From positions 146,433-185,334 of the forward strand of contig NW_003314286.1 of NCBI RefSeq assembly GCF_000143415.4: 38,902 nucleotides of DNA, read 5' to 3'. The notes under the pieces are model-generated. The model saw only the letters and a list, made by a program, of their open reading frames with translations. It did not search any database and was not told the origin of the DNA. This DNA comes from Selaginella moellendorffii (taxonomy: Eukaryota; Streptophyta; Lycopodiopsida; Selaginellales; Selaginellaceae). A program made the translations under genes and the position numbers. Of the stretch, positions 29,366 through 38,902 are shown piece after piece (position 1 is the stretch's first letter; every line of letters begins with the position of its first letter).

Positions 29366-29440
29366 TGTAAGCAACAAAAGGGAAAGATTCAAGAAACGAT
29401 CCATGGGGTTCAAATATAGAGGGAAAGGGCCCATGAACAA
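29366..29440 (+). mobile_element. Cassandra LTR fragment
   Basis: TGTAAGCAACAAAAGGGAAA to CCCATGAACAA matches the first 75 bp of the LTRs at 26505 and 26904. The 5S-like part and the 3' end are missing, so this is a truncated second insertion. Confidence 0.85.
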
Positions 29441-31675
29441 GCATTCCAACTAGCATGGAATGGAACTTAGGCTTAGACCCAAGCGAGAGCTAGACTATGC
29501 CTTAGGTTGGTCGGCCATGCTCAACCTACCCACTATCCCTACTATACATTTGAAACCCCCTATATCCCCCCCTTGAGGAACACACGCTTTGGGCTTTCAC
29601 CCCAAGCCTCCCTCAGTATCAGGAGTTAGTCTCTGGGACAAACTCGAAACTTACTAAATATGGAATAGCACTAGAATGCAAATTTGGACATAGAACAAAC
29701 ACCATTGTGTTCAAATTGATCTCTACATTCCGTAGATATGCCAAATAAGCAAATCTGGACACTTTCCATAAATAGCATTTGAGACCGAAATGAGACTAAC
29801 ACAAAAGACATGATAGCGAAGGTGTTTGGCAGACACAGTAAGCTATCATCCAGCGATATTGAGGGACCAATCTCAATACTCGAGGGTTCTTATCAAGCCA
29901 GTGCAAGACAGAACAAAAAAGAACTAACAAGCCGGGCCAAGTATGCTTGGCTAAATAAACACTTAGGAATTCCTTCCTTATGCTTGTCCGGCCAAGTGTA
30001 GATGCAAAGTCTAGTTTACTAATACTTGAACAAGAGGGACTAATAAAGGGTCCAGCAATATTGACCTCCTGCCATCGTAGTAGTAAGGTAAGAGTGTCCA
30101 TAAGGACTAGCCGACAGGTAACTTTCGATACCCAAAGTCACATTCGCGACACTCTCCCCCCCTAGGGAAGATTGACGTCCTCGTCAATGCACACTCGAGT
30201 CTAGAATACCGCCAAGGAAACAACTCCAGAAAAAGTTCACGGTATTCATACTATGTGAGAAATGCACCAACTTAAATGAGTTAGGAAGCAACTTCTTTGT
30301 CTAATGCAGATGCGCTACTAGCCCAGACACCTTCCGGCCATCACTGACAAGGAAATGACCAACAGAGTTAGCCACTCTTATTGCTCTAGGTGTCACCCAG
30401 CTTACAAAAGTGTGATACGCCCCTACTCGCAAGGACATAGAGAGAGAAGCCATAGGCCCCAACCCTCACGAGCAAAGAAACCAAACCCGTCGGTAAGGTT
30501 TAGATAGACTATTGTAAATAGGCAGTTAGAGTTGTTTACAAAGTCATGCCCTTTTAATGAAATAAAGAACATCAACAGAGAGGCGGGTGATGTGACCAGT
30601 TGACAGTAGCTACCCTATAACTAAAGATTTCACCATGCACACGAAGTGCCGAAGCTAGTCTACCCATTACTGGCCCAAACTCAAAGATCAATAGATGGAC
30701 AATATCAAAGTCAAAGACAATGATATCTTAGATACTTAAGTATCAGTGCATATATCTTATATTAGAACACAAAAGTATTCCAAGTAAGTTATCATCTGAT
30801 AACCAATATTAGAGTATAGGAACCATCAAGATCAGAATAGTTGGAAACATAGGATTCACTATCCAACGAAAGTCAATAGCAAGTATATCATCAAGAAAAC
30901 TCAATGATAAAACTTAACTAGCAAAGATTGTAGACAATATGCTAAACAGCTTACAAAAGAGAACTCAAAGAATACAAAGTATTACTTGACTAGCAAGCAG
31001 AATACTTGCAAATGTATTACCTGAAAGTAATAACATCCCAATCTAGCAAAACTAACTCAAGCAATAATCAGCAAAATAGAATGAATGCGGCAAAATCAAT
31101 AAACACTCATTCTTGCCAACTATCACACAAGCTAATCTAAATAGATTCTGATCAATAATACGAAGGAACTATAGTTGTCTAAGAAAGTGCCAGCAACATC
31201 CTATGGATATCTCAAACCCAAGAGACCAATCCAAAACAAGCCACAAAGAACATATGGTATTGCGAAAAGCCATAAGCCATCAAAGAAAGCAATTGACTAT
31301 CATGAAAAAACATCAATCATCCCACCAATGAAGAGATGCATAATCATCGTCAAAAAAGGAATCCACCATTCCGAAGAATAACGAATCATTCTATATCAAC
31401 AATAATCAATCAAAACCTTTGATAAGGATAATCAACTATCTTAGATAATAATCAATTATCACCAATGATTGCTAGATGCAAATACAAACTTTATCGAAGC
31501 TAATGAGCCAAAATGCCTTCCCCTACAACTTCTAACAAATGGACCATAAACATAAAAATTCAAGGAATCAAAAGCTCAAAGAAGCTTATAGTTAAGTCTT
31601 GCCTACAACAATCACGAGTCTTGCACGAACTGCTAAAGAAGAACTCATGGCACAACCCACAATATCCTCCTTAAA
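29441..31675. other. LTR and AT-rich non-coding retroelement sequence
   Basis: On the minus strand, CTAGGGGGGGAGAG (30165-30152) is a good polypurine tract followed by an LTR start, TGTCGCGAATG (30151 leftwards). This indicates the 3' end of another minus-orientation LTR element. To its right (30166-31675) the DNA is AT-rich with many ATCA/AATC words and no coding sequence, as in a large non-coding retroelement interior. Its 5' LTR is not found. Confidence 0.45.
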
Positions 31676-32333
31676 GCTCTATTTCGTTAAAGTGGGATTT
31701 ATTCAGTAAAATGGGACTAGGTACAAATTTTCAAGTATTTGAAAATGACGTGAAATTATATGTTTTTTGTCCAGGGGCTAGACATATCTGGGGCATGGTG
31801 ACTAGCGCGGTGACCTTATGTCCAGACTGAGTCCATCTAGTTGTATAATAAATCTCATTGTCAAGATGAACAAGCCGAATCTGAAGCTAAAGAAGAGCGA
31901 TGGCATGCGCGCACACACTATTTGTTTGTTCATTGAGCGTGTGGTGAGCTTTCCAAGATGAACATCATTCCTATTAGCCAGACATATAACTTAATGGTGA
32001 GAACATTTAGATATTATTCAATGTTATCTTTTTCTAACGAATCTAATTGTGAAGGTGTAGCAAGAGGCATTGCTAGTCTGGAGAAGTCATTTAACTCATT
32101 TGACCCTTAGTGTATTTTCATGAAACTAAATAACATTCATATTATTAAGGAATTTCTCTAGTACCTTTTTTTTACGACATAGAGGCTTGCATTTCTTTCA
32201 AAGGTGATTTAGTAAAAGGCCTGAGGGCACATGCCATTCTATTTCTCAGACCGGTATTAAGATATACTAGTGCAAAGGGAAAAAGGTATTTGGTGATCAA
32301 GTAAATGGCATGAGGGCACACGCCATTATAAGC

Positions 32334-32591
32334 CTAAGCGCTAGTGGACACCTCCTTTTTGGTACTCTCAGCGGTACTATCATCCTTCTCCGGGTCAGTT
32401 GTTTTGCTTTGGATTGTTGTCTCTGACGTTACTGGGGCGTTCTCGATAGTTGTTAATGTTGCCGTTTGTTCAGAAAAATGATCACCTGGAGTATAGTACG
32501 GGGAGTTTGGAAGACTTATATATTCTACATCTTCACCTATCTCCTTCTCCGTCTCCTTTTCTGCCTCACTTACAGATTTTGTGCTTGCCAT
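32334..32591 (-). CDS. Small acidic transposon protein, copy B
   Basis: Counterpart of 21921-22178: MASTKSVSEAEKETEKEIGE start at 32591, stop after STSA. The open frame extends upstream to 32693. Five amino-acid differences from copy A over the longer frame, no stops. No domain recognised. Between it and the transposase stop (32807) lie about 215 bases that include a palindrome-like unit at 32714-32733. Confidence 0.5.
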   Translation of the reverse strand: MASTKSVSEAEKETEKEIGEDVEYISLPNSPYYTPGDHFSEQTATLTTIENAPVTSETTIQSKTTDPEKDDSTAESTKKEVSTSA

Positions 32592-32841
32592 GAGAACGCT
32601 CTTCACCCTAAAATATGGAGTTCGTTGTGTTATAAAAGGAAACCAACACACACGCTGCAAGGGAATGATGGTACATAAAGCACGTAAGCCCACAATATGG
32701 GTTTATGTGCCATTAATATGGGCCACACGCCATATTATTAGATTTATGCACGTGTGATTGGTAAATGCATATATCACATCATCTTTGTTTTACCTCACAC
32801 ACTATATCAAGCCTCCACTGATTCAGATTCGGATTGTTCAC

Positions 32842-32893
32842 CTTGAAATAAAATACATTAGAAACTTTGTAAAGGAATATTAATGAATCTCAC
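32842..32893 (-). other. 52-bp GT-AG intron in the transposase gene
   Basis: Donor AAG/GTGAGAT and acceptor TTTATTTCAAG/GTGAAC on the minus strand. It joins CGG-GTT-CAA-G to GT-GAA-CAA, keeping the frame. The same intron, same length, is in copy A (22854-22905). Confidence 0.75.
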
Positions 32894-34126
32894 CTTGAAC
32901 CCGAGTTATGAATGCTCTTGCTGCATCTCTTGCATGGTCTGGCAAGGTGATGGTGGCACTCTGCTTCCGCATCCAACCATGCACAACATTATCCACCGAT
33001 ATGCTCATGCTGGGATCCCTTGGATTCAGCACCCATCTCTTTTCTAGGCAATCCTTCGTATATCCGGAACTTGGCTTGAACCACTCCACAGTTACATTGA
33101 AGGAGTTAGTTTCCGCGTCCTCCTCTGCATCAGTGATGCAGCGCCCCACCCATATCATTTGTTTTTTATTACTGGGTCTGACAAGCACGACCATTCCTTT
33201 GCAGACCTGTACTGGATTGAATGCTGAATCCGGCTTCTTGTTCCTCGGCCCACAATAGTGATCCTCAACATCGTTATCTGTCACTGCATTTCCAGAGGAC
33301 ATTGTTCCGCTACTATCTGGTGCTCTGGGTTCTGGCCAAAAGGACTCTTCCAATTCTTCATATACAACCGGCCCATTTTGGATAGCAGATATAATCTTCT
33401 CCCAGTATTCGAGCAAAGGCTTGCACCTCTGAAAATAGGATTCTCCACCAAACACCAACCCCCTCTTCCAGAAGGCAATATGCTGTCTAATCCCGGCCAC
33501 TATACTTTCCTGGTCTTTGAGTCCATCCGGGTGCATCGGCCGTGGGGAACCCTGAGGAATCATAGGTTCCCCAGTTATGGGATCTCTCTTGAAGAGTTCA
33601 ATGCCGTCCACTGGCAGCCACACTGTGTCCCATTCTCTCATCTTGTACCTCATCACTGGAGCACTGTCACACATGCTGAAATGAAACTGAAGAGGCTTGA
33701 GTGGCCAATCAGCGTTTCGGATCCATCCCTGATGTAGCCTCTTACAAACCCCTTAAAGTCTGGAACCTCTGTCAGAAGTGCAGCTTCAACAGTGCCTTTG
33801 ATGCAATTTTGGAATTCATCGTAGAGTTGTGGGAGGGTGAGGACATTGGATCGCCGGAGGGACTCTGCCAGGTGACTGAACATGGCATCGACGTCTTCAT
33901 GAGTGTGCCCAACCATGAGAAAGCCAAGTGTAACCGTTTCAAATATGCCTTTGGCAACAAGCATCGCCAAGTACGCGAAGACGTACATGTTTTTGTTCTC
34001 ACTGCCAGCATTGTCTGTTTGGAGCAGAAGATGGGGTGGAAGGCCACATCGGCCGCAAGAACTTCCTTGAGATTCTGCTTCGTTTGGATGAGGCTGTGCA
34101 TTCACCGGGCGACCAGCCTCGTCGGA

Positions 34127-34205
34127 ATGGCATGAGGCCTCACGTGATAACCCTACAATCTGACGGCCAACATATTCACTGGGATGGCATGGGGCCCCAC
34201 GCGAT
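34127..34205. repeat. Two palindromic units inside the transposase coding sequence
   Basis: Units at 34127-34148 and 34184-34205, 57 bp apart (19 codons). On the coding strand both read in the same frame as SREASCH and SRGAPCH. They lie in a variable linker between the first and second putative catalytic blocks. Confidence 0.85.
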
Positions 34206-35999
34206 ACTGCAAGCCTTTGCTCCTCCTCCAGCTGAACCCTGTATGGGGTTCGATCGACAAGGGCCTTATGCAAGGGTTGGCCGTTCAGCTCAGTCTGCGC
34301 ACTTTGCAGAGACCTTAAGTGTTTTGCTAGGGACGCAATCATCATGTTTGCACCCCCGCCACCCCATAGAGGTACAAAGAAGTTCCCATAGTTCTGGGCA
34401 CCATGCCCATGAGCGATTATGCCAAACAGAGACACAGGCAGCTGCATGGATGAAGAGATTGCCTTGGGGGCAGGATTGAGTCGAGGTAAGCACGTCTTTT
34501 TCTGGTCCATTTTGTCGTGGATGATGCAGAGGTAAGAGTCAGGTCTCTCCATGGAGAGAATCCTGTTATGATAATATGCAGTCCTGCAGCTTCTCTGCTC
34601 GATGTTGTGGTCGAGCCGCCTTCTAACCAACGTCTCTCGCTCTTGAGCGCTGCAAGAATTCTTCGACAAAGCCATTTTGATAGCAGTGCACTCGTCACAC
34701 TTTGAAAAGCTGGAGTACTTTCCTATACTCACATCCCTGAACCTGTTGCTCCACAATCTACTAAATCTAGATTGGCTCAGCTTCCTGTAGCCATTACTCT
34801 GGAGTTCCCGATTCACATCTTCCAATATGGCCCCCTTGGTATACATGGAAGGGAGAACTCGTTGGGTGTCTCGTGTTCCATCTTCCAAGAGGCGGGTTTT
34901 ATGTGGTTGCTGCTCGCTACATGTCTCGACAAACCTCTTGAAGATTGCCTCTCCATATACAACATGACCCCTGGTTTTGTGCGTACCGTCGTTCCCATGG
35001 ACTGCCTGTTGAACCCTTTGTTCCTCGAACTCAGTTTTGATTCTGTAGAATGTGGTTCAAGGGACTCCATAAATGATTCTCCATGCCTTCATGCAGACCA
35101 AACCCCTCTGGAAGACCATGCCCCCCACCTGATGTTCTGAAGCATCAACAGATGACCGTAATGCCTCATACACAAAATTGCGAGCTGCCTTCCAGGACAA
35201 TGTCTTGTATCTTGCTCTCTCCTCTTCAATAGCATCCCAATCAACATGTTGACAGCACCTCCTCTTGCAACAAGCAACTGTCGAGACCATTCGAACCTCC
35301 ATCGCCATTTTCTGCCTTTTCGGTTCGTTGCTCAGATCCCTTTGGCTGCGCTTTAGGAAGGTGTACTTTCTTTTCCCATGAAGAGATGTTCTGTCATCAG
35401 TTGTAGTGGTGTTTGATTGTGAATCCTTCACATTCTCAAACACTAAGTGCCTCAATTTCCACCGCACAATGCTTCCAATAGTCAGACTGTTTTCTTTTGT
35501 GTCAACAACCTCTAAAATCGCAACTCCAATATCATCCCAGCCCAATTCTTAATTAGCAACTGCATCTCTTGGATCGACAACTGTGGCTAAGCCCTCAGCT
35601 ACCACCTCCCCCTCGGGGTTGTTTAGAAACACTTTTGCCTGAATCCATGTAGCACGGTTCTTAAGATCCACGGAGGGAACATGCGTCGCACTTGCGCTGT
35701 CCCCAACATCTGCTTTCTTCTGAAGATTTTTCAAGGCAACAACAACATTTACCCCGACGACCATCTCTCCTCGTTCAATAGCGACCACATTCCCATCGAA
35801 GACAGTCTCTACTAATACAGCAGCATTGCCTTCCCCAAGCCTTTGACAGTGTATAACAAAGTTCCGATCCATAGACACAAGGGTCCCTTTTGCAACTCTC
35901 TTCCCACCATTCAAAATGTAAACCTTTTCCCCAACCCTGAAGGCCATTCTGAAAGTGCAGAAAAGAAGTTAAGACCATACAAAAAATGATTGGAGAATG

Positions 36000-36430
36000 G
36001 CCTAAATCATAACATACCAAACAACCTCAATAGCATGAGGCCACATGCCATTATTCAAACATGCTATTGACACCCACGTGAAATTTCGCATTCACAAAAT
36101 TGGCATGAGCCCTCATGCCATTAGTGGTACCACTAATGGCATGAGGCCTCACGCTATCTTTGGCCCCTGCTAGCCTGTTGCTATATTCCTTTTGCCTTAC
36201 TGCAACTGTATATATTTTTGTGTGCGTGACTAGTCACCCATACAAAAATATATACAATTGCAGCAAGGCAAAAGGAATATGGCAATAGGCTAGCAGGGGC
36301 CAAAGATGGCATGAGGCCTCATGCCATCTTGATATACACACAGCTGCAGGCAAGTAAAAACATACATGACAATACGCTAGCCATGAAATTGCAAGGGCCC
36401 AAGATGGCATGTGGCTTCATGCCATTTCTA
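36000..36430. repeat. Cluster of ~22-bp palindromic units upstream of the transposase
   Basis: Units at 36030-36051, 36100-36121, 36136-36157, 36306-36327 (a perfect palindrome, arm ATGGCATGAGG) and 36404-36425. Variation is mainly C/T and G/A within the arms (GCCAT/GCTAT, CACGC/CATGC). The pair around 36128 also forms a larger palindrome centred on GGTACC. Confidence 0.9.
36136..36327. repeat. ~190-bp hairpin with ~88-bp arms
   Basis: The left arm (36136 to about 36224) and the right arm (about 36240 to 36327) are near-perfect reverse complements, for example TTTGGCCCCTGCTAGCC against GGCTAGCAGGGGCCAAA. The centre is the perfect palindrome GTGACTAGTCAC. Each arm ends in one ~22-bp palindromic unit. 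A related single arm follows at about 36340-36425. Confidence 0.92.
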
Positions 36431-36520
36431 AATGTGGTCCTAAGCCATTCCATGGTGAACATACCAGGAAGCACAAGTGCCGAATATCAAGAGGAAGCGG
36501 TAGCCACACCAAAGACAGTG

Positions 36521-36700
36521 CCGCTCGCAACACCGCAACTACTCGTAGCGCCGCTCGCAACACCGCAACTGCTCGTAGCGCCGCTCGCACAAACTGCCAC
36601 TCGCATAAACTGCCGCTCGCAATGGCGCTCGCAATGCCGCAACCGCTCGTAGACGCATAAACCACAGCCCACAACGCCGCTTACACAAGCAGCGCTCACT
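36521..36700. repeat. 30-bp tandem repeat with decayed copies
   Basis: Unit CCGCTCGCAACACCGCAACT plus ACTCGTAGCG at 36521-36550 and 36551-36580, followed by shorter variants (CCGCTCGCAC, CCACTCGCAT, GGCGCTCGCAATGCCGCAAC). No coding meaning is seen. Confidence 0.85.
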
Positions 36701-38736
36701 GCGCTCAGCGGAACCAAGAACACGGCGCACAAAAATGATAGACCTAGGAATGAGTTCGAGAATTCAAAAATAACACACGCTTGAACGTCACATCAAATCC
36801 TCTGACAAACCAGATCTTATGATTCCTCTGACAAATTTCAAACTGAGTAGCTTCTAGACTTTGCTGTCGGAGGTTGAACTTTGTCACATCATGTCCTTGC
36901 CTCGATCCAGCTGTGCCATGTCAGTGATTCGAACTTTGCCATGCCATGTCAGCGATCCGCGCCAAGATTATTCGCCGTGTAAAGGAATAATTACGCTGTG
37001 TGTGTACGTCCATTTATGGCAATATAAGGCCACACGCCATTCAAAGAATAATGCTCGACATAAGGCCACACGCCATTCAAAGAATAATGCTAGTCGAGCA
37101 TTTTTTGGTGCATTTTTGGGTTCAAAATTGCATGAGCCCACACGCTATAAAGTTTACCTGTACCAAAAATAGAAACAGCTTTATTTACTTGGGAATTTAA
37201 GTGGTTGAGGCATTTTTAAACTTACAAACACATGCCCTACTTACATTCCTTTGGTTGCCTAAAATTCAAAAATATTATAAACCTTTCTTTTTGCATTTTC
37301 AATGTTTTCAATTATGGTTTTTGATTTTCGTAGGACCAGCCTAGTAATCTATTTGCATCCCGTCATGTTTATAGCTAGCTTTCGTTTGTCCCCTTCGCTA
37401 GCCTGAGATACATCTGCTCGGCATCTGCCTCTTACAGCATTTGCCCAGAAAGGGCATCTTTCTTCACGCAGCATTTGCCACATGTTTAGGGTTTAGGGTT
37501 TAGGGTTTAGGGTTTAGCAATTCAGTAGCTTGATAAACATGCAAATACAGAACTTGATGCAAAATCCTTTGATATGTCACAATGCCCCTAGGACCATAAA
37601 CACATTTCAATAGAGAGGGTCCTTTCATTTCATAACTCCTTACGTAGATCTTGGTGAAACCAGAGTTAGTGAAGTTAGTTTCTTGTGATCCCGCATCTGA
37701 TTGTGATGTCCCTTTGCAGTTTCGATGGAAAGGTCAATGCACACCAAACTGTGAAATCTTGGAGCAAAATAACGGTCGGATCTATGGCAAATGCCCCTGA
37801 AACATTGTAAGGCTCGTGTGGTCTCATGTGGTGTCCGATTGAGATGCTTCTTTGCAGGGTCATCAAGAAAGACATTGTATACCATTCTGTAAAATCTAGT
37901 TGCGATCTAACGGTTGGATCTCCAGAAAACTCAAAAAAATTTCGTGCGTGTCAGAATATCCTAGGAATATACTCCTATGTGCCCCTGAAAATGGCATGCG
38001 GCCCCACGCCATTCAAGAGATAATGCCAGATGACGCCGAGAATTTTTTGGTGCATTTTTTGGGTTCAAAATTGCATGAGCCCACACGCTATAAAGTTTAT
38101 CTTTGCCAAATAGAGAAAAGTTTATCTGTGTCATGTGAGGTAGTTACAGTCCTTTGTGCTCGGCATCTGCCTCTTGCAGCATTTGCACTGAAAGGGAATT
38201 TTTCTCCATTCAGCATTTGGCCCTAAAAATGGCATGCGCCCACACACCATTCAAGGAATAACGCCACAGGACGCCTGGATTTTTGGGTTTAAAATGTTTA
38301 GGGTTTTTTGGGTTTTTTCAAAATATTTTGGGTCCAACGTTTTTTGGGTTTCTTTGGTTCAAAATTGCATGAGCCCACACGCTATAATATTGATTTGAGA
38401 GAAAAATAGAAACAGATAGAATTTCTTTATTTAGCTGAACATCTGCCATTTTTGGAAATACAAGATGCTTTGGAATATCCAATCATGCATGGTATAAATA
38501 TAGCGAGGGTATTAAATGATATCCCAATCATGATCTTTCTTTTGGATTTCGCGTGCATGCAGTCCGAGGAATGATGATGTTGCGGATTTCTTTTGGATTT
38601 TGCGTGCTTGCATGCGCGCGGCAATCCAGAAATTAATGGTGGCGCCCAAGTCCGAGGAATGATGACGTGGCGGGATTACCAACCGTTGTGACATTTCGCG
38701 CGTGTGAGGTTAGGTTTTGCATTTTGCTTTGTACTC
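36701..38736. other. Repeat-rich non-coding region
   Basis: No gene seen. It contains a 36-bp direct tandem duplication (37024-37059, 37060-37095) and recurring blocks: TTCAAAATTGCATGAGCCCA at 37121, about 38064 and about 38358; CTCGGCATCTGCCTCTT at about 37417 and 38159. A diverged pair of ~100-bp units at about 37690-37785 and 37835-37920 both end in ACGGTYGGATCT. Palindromic units lie at 37127-37148, 37991-38012, 38070-38091, 38229-38250 and 38364-38385. A near-duplicate TTTCTTTTGGATTT motif occurs at about 38537 and 38588. Confidence 0.7.
37485..37517 (+). repeat. Interstitial telomeric repeat (TTTAGGG)n
   Basis: Four exact TTTAGGG units plus a partial fifth, the Arabidopsis-type telomere sequence typical of most land plants. 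It is followed by ordinary sequence, so this is not a chromosome end. Confidence 0.95.
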
Positions 38737-38902
38737 GCGCTCGCACACTCGCGCTCGCGCTCGCATCACACTCGCGCTCCCGCTCGCATCGCGCTCCCAC
38801 TCGCGATCACGCTCACTTCTCTACAGGTTTCTCGTGTGCATCGGCGTCCACTCGCGCTTGCATCACACTCGCGCTCGCATCGCGCTCGTGTGCATCGGCG
38901 TC
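38737..38902. repeat. CTCGCG-type simple repeat
   Basis: Irregular array of CTCGCGCTCGCATCACA-like words, interrupted at about 38810-38855 by a segment containing GTGTGCATCGGCGTC, which recurs at the window end. It runs off the window. Confidence 0.9.

Larger units (their letters stand above)
32807..35947 (-). pseudogene. DUF7869-type putative transposase, inactivated
   Basis: Read from 35947 (MAFRVGEKVYILNGGKRVAK). The N-terminal ~155 codons hold two copies of one small beta-rich module (KVYILN...VAKGTLVSMD and KVFLNN...VAEGLATVVD), like plant En/Spm-associated proteins. Then come CCKRRCCQHVDWDAIEEERA, MVFQRGLVCMKAWRIIYGV, FSRLWSNRFRDVSIGKYSSF and FSKCDEC. The core has HDKMDQKKTCLP (D at about 34516/34507), LLLQTDNAGSENKN (D at 34015) and FLMVGHTHEDVDAMFSHL (E/D at 33898-33889), an RNase-H-like D-D-E/D layout suggesting DNA cleavage and strand transfer. 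The C-terminal part (WLPVDGIELF...) is in the next frame. The last intron is 52 bp (32893-32842), and the last exon encodes EQSESESVEA. Damage: in-frame TAA at 35551-35549, TGA at 35059-35057, and a frameshift near 33710. Family assignment is from memory; the transposase role is inference. Confidence 0.75.
31676..38400 (-). mobile_element. DNA-transposon-like element, copy B (right end uncertain)
   Basis: The left edge is set by identity with copy A from GCTCTATTTCGTTAAAGTGG; the flanks differ (integrase there, AT-rich DNA here). It holds the small ORF, the near-complete but mutated transposase gene, and palindromic units on both sides of the genes. I extend it to the last palindromic unit (38364-38385). 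No inverted copy of the left end is found before the window ends, so the right terminus is a guess. Confidence 0.6.

Noticed and set aside
36136-36327. MicroRNA precursor
   Set aside because: The arms are too perfectly paired and the tips are the transposon's own palindrome; a foldback element is simpler without expression data.
36000-38400. CRISPR array
   Set aside because: The palindromes are unevenly spaced and diverged, and the host is a plant; spacing does not resemble repeats and spacers.
36700-38902. Inverted copy of the transposon's left end
   Set aside because: I searched by eye for the complement of GCTCTATTTCGTTAAAG and did not find it; the right terminus may lie beyond the window or the element may lack inverted ends.

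Overview
The window is nuclear DNA of a land plant, most likely a lycophyte close to Selaginella moellendorffii. The evidence is a large intronless pentatricopeptide-repeat (PPR) gene plus a decayed one, GT-AG introns of only 52-58 bp, an interstitial TTTAGGG array, and dense nested LTR retrotransposons primed by tRNA-Met. The species is an inference. An exact 100-N assembly gap lies at 18251-18350.

Left third (1-15650), gene-bearing. A small non-autonomous LTR element (1-976) starts the window with a hugely expanded TA run in its 5' LTR. Next come two direct copies of a ~1.3 kb segment (951-2259 and 3087-4366). Each carries the same C-terminal piece of an unknown gene and the same minus-strand fragment of a dead 2-oxoglutarate/Fe(II) oxygenase paralogue. 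The two best protein-coding genes follow: a PPR gene (5438-7876, +) and an intact oxygenase-like gene (8908-11580, -), the apparent relative of the pseudogenes at 1660-2259 and 3765-5312. Then come dispersed non-coding repeats, a DYRK-like kinase scrap and a frameshifted PPR pseudogene.

Middle (15650-31675), a retrotransposon graveyard. It holds a Ty1/copia RT-RNase H remnant (-), a 12-bp minisatellite next to the gap, a Ty3/gypsy integrase remnant (-) cut off exactly where a DNA-transposon copy begins, and a second gypsy element (gag, protease, partial RT, -). That gypsy element was split in its protease by a complete 594-bp Cassandra-type TRIM whose LTRs contain a 5S-rRNA-like internal promoter; the TRIM is flanked by a CTTCC target duplication.

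Transposon system (copy A 21267-23649; copy B 31676 to about 38400). Two closely related copies encode a protein I place in the DUF7869 family, with an RNase-H-like D...D...E/D layout (HDKMDQ, QTDNAGSENK, GHTHEDVD), so a candidate transposase. Its N-terminus has a duplicated SH3-like module reminiscent of plant En/Spm-associated proteins. A second small ORF is intact in both copies. Copy B is broken by two nonsense codons and a frameshift. Both copies are studded with a ~22-bp near-perfect palindrome (arm ATGGCATGAGG), at the sides of the genes, directly after the stop codon in copy A, and twice in frame inside the transposase ORF. I did not see this palindrome elsewhere in the window. The link between palindrome and protein is an inference and is the most novel candidate system here.

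Right end (36000-38902). This is repeat-rich: a ~190-bp hairpin with palindromes at its tips, 30-bp and 36-bp tandem repeats, an interstitial telomeric array and a CTCGCG-type simple repeat running off the window.
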